From positions 1-34,452 of the forward strand of contig DCHN01000069.1 of assembly GCA_002315995.1 (NCBI GenBank): a DNA stretch of 34,452 bases, read 5' to 3'. The position numbers and the translations under genes were made by a program. Below the pieces are notes generated by a model that had not been told where the DNA came from, made no database searches, and saw only the letters and a list, made by a program, of their open reading frames with translations. Positions 32,174-34,452 of the stretch are shown here, piece after piece. This DNA is from Bacteroidales bacterium UBA1751 (GTDB lineage Bacteria > Bacteroidota > Bacteroidia > Bacteroidales > UBA932). Position 1 is the stretch's first letter. Each line of letters starts with the position of its first letter.

Positions 32174-32181
32174 CAAATATA
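32174..32181 (-). promoter_or_regulatory. Candidate -7 box of pckA
   Basis: The minus strand reads TATATTTG (32181-32174), an exact TAnnTTTG match. Transcription would start near 32167 with a leader of about 50 bases. No clear -33 TTTG is present. I found no matching box for the divergent recQ gene in the same region. Confidence 0.45.
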
Positions 32182-32256
32182 CCAAATAAAAATGTATATC
32201 CACTTCTTTTTTTACTATGTGATATTTATGTTAAATTAGAGGATTGAAATGCCAAT

Positions 32257-34173
32257 ATGATGAGTGCAGAAGAGGTATTGAAAACATTCTGGGGATACAA
32301 CAGCTTCAGGGATGGGCAGAAAGAGATAATAGATTCAGTATCAAGCGGAAAGGATACAATTGCCCTTCTTCCAACGGGGGGAGGAAAATCAGTGTGCTTC
32401 CAGGTTCCGGCATTGATGAATGATGGAGTGGCTGTAGTGATTTCACCTCTCATTGCACTGATGAAGGATCAGGTTGAAAACCTGAAAAGAGTAGGAGTTT
32501 CCGCCATATGCATTCACTCCGGGCTCTCATTCCAAGAAATTGACACAGCGCTTGACAATGCAATTTATGGAGATGTAAAGTTTCTCTATGTCTCACCAGA
32601 GAGACTACAGACTGATCTCTTCAAATACAGAGTGCAGAAAATGAGGGTCAATCTGTTGGTAATTGATGAAGCGCACTGTATAAGCCAATGGGGTTACGAT
32701 TTCAGACCATCATACCTTCAGATATCGCAAATAAGGCAACTTCTTCCCCAAAGCACTCCTGTAATAGCTGTTACAGCTACTGCAACACCCCAGGTTGTGG
32801 AAGATATAAAAGAGAAGCTCCAACTCAGGAATCCCGCCATATTCTCAACAGGATTCGGAAGAAAAAACATAACGTATGTTGTTCGTGAATGCTCTGACAA
32901 GTGGGGAAATCTTCTTCGTGTATGCAATGGCGTAAAAGGTAGCGGAATCGTATATGCAAGGGAGCGCAAGAAATGCGTTGAACTGTGCGATTTTCTAAAT
33001 GAGAATGGTGTTCCTGCACTATTTTACCACGCAGGCTTGGAGAAACGGGAGAGAACTTTGAGGCAGGAGGCATGGATGAAAGGGGAGAAACGAGTGATGG
33101 TTGCAACGAACGCATTCGGAATGGGAATTGACAAATCTGATGTCAGGTTTGTTCTCCATTATGAAATTCCAGACTCAATAGAGGCATATTTTCAGGAATC
33201 GGGACGTGCAGGAAGAGATGGAATTGAGTCTTACGCAGTATTACTCTGGAACAGCAGCGATTTGAAGAGGCTCAGAACAATACACTCCATTATGTTTCCA
33301 CCATTGGAATACATATCGGACATATACCAGAAGGTATTCAACTATTTGAACGTAGCGTATGAGGAGGGGAAAGGAAGAGCCTTCAAATTCCAGCTGAATG
33401 ATTTTGCAGCGCACTTCAAGTTGAATGCACCAATGGCGTACTATGCAATAAAATATATTGAGCAGGAGGGATATTGGGAGCTTACGGACATTGTTGAGTC
33501 ACCGGCAAAAGTGATGTTCTGCGTAAACAGGGATGAACTCTACTCAATACAACTCAAGGATCAGTCTCTGGATATTCTAATAAAGGCAATGTTAAGGATG
33601 TATACCGGTATCTTTTCAAACCTTACATCAATTGACATTGAAGCATTGTGCAGAATAACCTCAGACAGCTCGGAAGGGCTGATTGAAAAGTTGAAGAATC
33701 TATCTACAAAGGGCATTATTATTTACAAGAGTTCATTCAAAATGCCTCTCCTCATTACAAATTACGAAAGACTTGTTGAAAAGAATCTTTACCTTCCAGA
33801 AAGCAGATACCTTGAGAGAAAGAGTTCATACGAGAAAAGAATAGAGAGTATGATAGGCTACGTGACAAACACCGAAATGTGCAGAAACAGGTTGCTGGTT
33901 GGATATTTTGGTCAGAGTGCATCAGCAGATTGCGGGAAATGTGATACATGCCTTAAAAAGAAGAGGAAGGATGCAAAATATTGCTCCATTGAAGCGGCGC
34001 AAATTGAAAGAGAAATTATATGCAAGATAAAAGAGGCCGGAGGAACTATTACAATCACGCAGTTAAAAACCTCTACAATAGGAAGTTATGATTTATTCCC
34101 AGAGGTACTCGAACAGATGCTTGACAAGGGTTTCCTAAAACTCAATGGTAACAGATTCATTTTAAATGATTAA
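32257..34173 (+). CDS. recQ: ATP-dependent DNA helicase RecQ
   Basis: A 638-residue superfamily 2 helicase. It has Walker A LPTGGGKS (38-45), DEAH (137-140) followed by CISQWG, TATATPQVVEDI (motif III), and ATNAFGMGIDKSDVRFVLHY with the QESGRAGRDG motif VI. The RQC zinc site is complete: C542, C559, C562 and C565 (the last three in CGKCDTC). A short winged-helix-like tail follows (VTITQLKTSTIG-type segment, ending LNGNRFILND). There is no HRDC domain of the kind that ends E. coli RecQ. It unwinds recombination and stalled-fork intermediates, and could act with RecF in gap repair. Divergent from pckA. Confidence 0.95.
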   Translation: MMSAEEVLKTFWGYNSFRDGQKEIIDSVSSGKDTIALLPTGGGKSVCFQVPALMNDGVAVVISPLIALMKDQVENLKRVGVSAICIHSGLSFQEIDTALDNAIYGDVKFLYVSPERLQTDLFKYRVQKMRVNLLVIDEAHCISQWGYDFRPSYLQISQIRQLLPQSTPVIAVTATATPQVVEDIKEKLQLRNPAIFSTGFGRKNITYVVRECSDKWGNLLRVCNGVKGSGIVYARERKKCVELCDFLNENGVPALFYHAGLEKRERTLRQEAWMKGEKRVMVATNAFGMGIDKSDVRFVLHYEIPDSIEAYFQESGRAGRDGIESYAVLLWNSSDLKRLRTIHSIMFPPLEYISDIYQKVFNYLNVAYEEGKGRAFKFQLNDFAAHFKLNAPMAYYAIKYIEQEGYWELTDIVESPAKVMFCVNRDELYSIQLKDQSLDILIKAMLRMYTGIFSNLTSIDIEALCRITSDSSEGLIEKLKNLSTKGIIIYKSSFKMPLLITNYERLVEKNLYLPESRYLERKSSYEKRIESMIGYVTNTEMCRNRLLVGYFGQSASADCGKCDTCLKKKRKDAKYCSIEAAQIEREIICKIKEAGGTITITQLKTSTIGSYDLFPEVLEQMLDKGFLKLNGNRFILND

Positions 34174-34178
34174 ATTTG
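34171..34178 (+). promoter_or_regulatory. Candidate -7 box of pepD
   Basis: TAAATTTG matches TAnnTTTG and overlaps the recQ stop codon (34171-34173). Transcription would start near 34185, about 17 bases before the ATG at 34202. No -33 element is visible, and read-through from recQ is equally possible. Confidence 0.35.
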
Positions 34179-34201
34179 AAGATTATTGAAATAAAGATAA
34201 T

Positions 34202-34452
34202 ATGAAACCGACACTAGTACCGGATGTTAAGGTTGTATTCGATCTCTTCAAGAAACTGAACATGGTTCCACGACCAAGTTGGAAAGAGGACAAGGCAGCC
34301 GATTTCATCTGTGAATTTGCAAAAGAACACAATCTGGAGTATAAAAGGGATAACAATAATTGCGTAGTTATAAGAAAACCTGCATCAAAGGGGTATGAAA
34401 AGGCAGAGAGCATTGCAATAATAAACCATATGGATATGGTTTGTGTCTCCGA
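34202..34452 (+). CDS. pepD: Aminoacyl-histidine dipeptidase (PepD family), N-terminal part
   Basis: The first 83 codons of an M20-family peptidase; the window ends inside the gene. It begins MKPTLVPDVKVVFDLFKKLN and contains MVPRPSWKEDKAADFICEFA, matching the P-R-x-S-x-x-E start of PepD-type dipeptidases. NHMDMVCVS contains the first metal-ligand histidine and aspartate (normally GHMDMV). The family hydrolyses Xaa-His and other dipeptides. The remaining metal ligands lie outside the window. Confidence 0.88.
   Translation, partial: MKPTLVPDVKVVFDLFKKLNMVPRPSWKEDKAADFICEFAKEHNLEYKRDNNNCVVIRKPASKGYEKAESIAIINHMDMVCVS

Noticed and set aside
1..34452. CRISPR arrays, insertion sequences, phage genes, tRNA or rRNA genes
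   Set aside because: I found no regularly spaced repeats, transposase or integrase motifs, CCA-ending cloverleafs or rRNA-like sequence; nearly all of the window is accounted for by core genes.

Overview
The window is about 34.5 kb of bacterial chromosome, most likely from an anaerobic member of the Bacteroidales. The indicators are: a V-type ATPase operon with a DUF2764 gene in place of the usual subunit C; a biotin/Na+ methylmalonyl-CoA decarboxylase cluster; ATP-type PEP carboxykinase; DUF4301 and a short DUF721/DciA protein beside recF; mostly A-rich leaders without Shine-Dalgarno; and repeated TAnnTTTG boxes, the -7 element of Bacteroidetes promoters. I cannot name a genus. I see no insertion sequence, phage gene, CRISPR array, tRNA or rRNA. 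This looks like core chromosome with one accessory-looking item, the alarmone gene pair.

Layout. The left half (1-15.8 kb) reads on the minus strand: the 5' part of a phosphohexomutase gene (1-449); a seven-gene V-ATPase operon (7741 down to 477, order E-DUF2764-A-B-D-I-K); a two-gene alarmone synthetase/hydrolase operon (9530-7850); a methylmalonyl-CoA epimerase/decarboxylase operon (14202-9606); and a TPR membrane protein followed by yebC (15739-14299). A divergent promoter region at 15740-15927 separates this from the right half, which is mostly plus strand: recF-dciA-DUF4301, lysA, ffh-folD, a symporter and a nitrilase, a surface 5'-nucleotidase-like lipoprotein, a coiled-coil gene and zapA, a likely 6S RNA, rny, purine nucleoside phosphorylase, walJ, recQ and the start of pepD. 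Two genes run against this flow: a 53-residue membrane protein (28557-28718) and pckA (30513-32117).

How the genes work together. PEP carboxykinase, the epimerase and the decarboxylase fit mixed-acid fermentation of PEP via oxaloacetate and succinate to propionate. The decarboxylase would export Na+. The V-ATPase K subunit keeps every Na+ ligand known from Enterococcus hirae NtpK, and a Na+/dicarboxylate-type symporter lies further right, so several Na+-linked systems lie within 23 kb. The most noteworthy items are the synthetase/hydrolase alarmone pair, the decarboxylase gamma-type subunit carrying an extracytoplasmic lamin-tail domain, the V-ATPase lacking recognisable C, F and G/H genes, and the structured RNA between zapA and rny. 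No gene-free stretch exceeds 300 bases; the longest is the 202-base zapA-rny gap.
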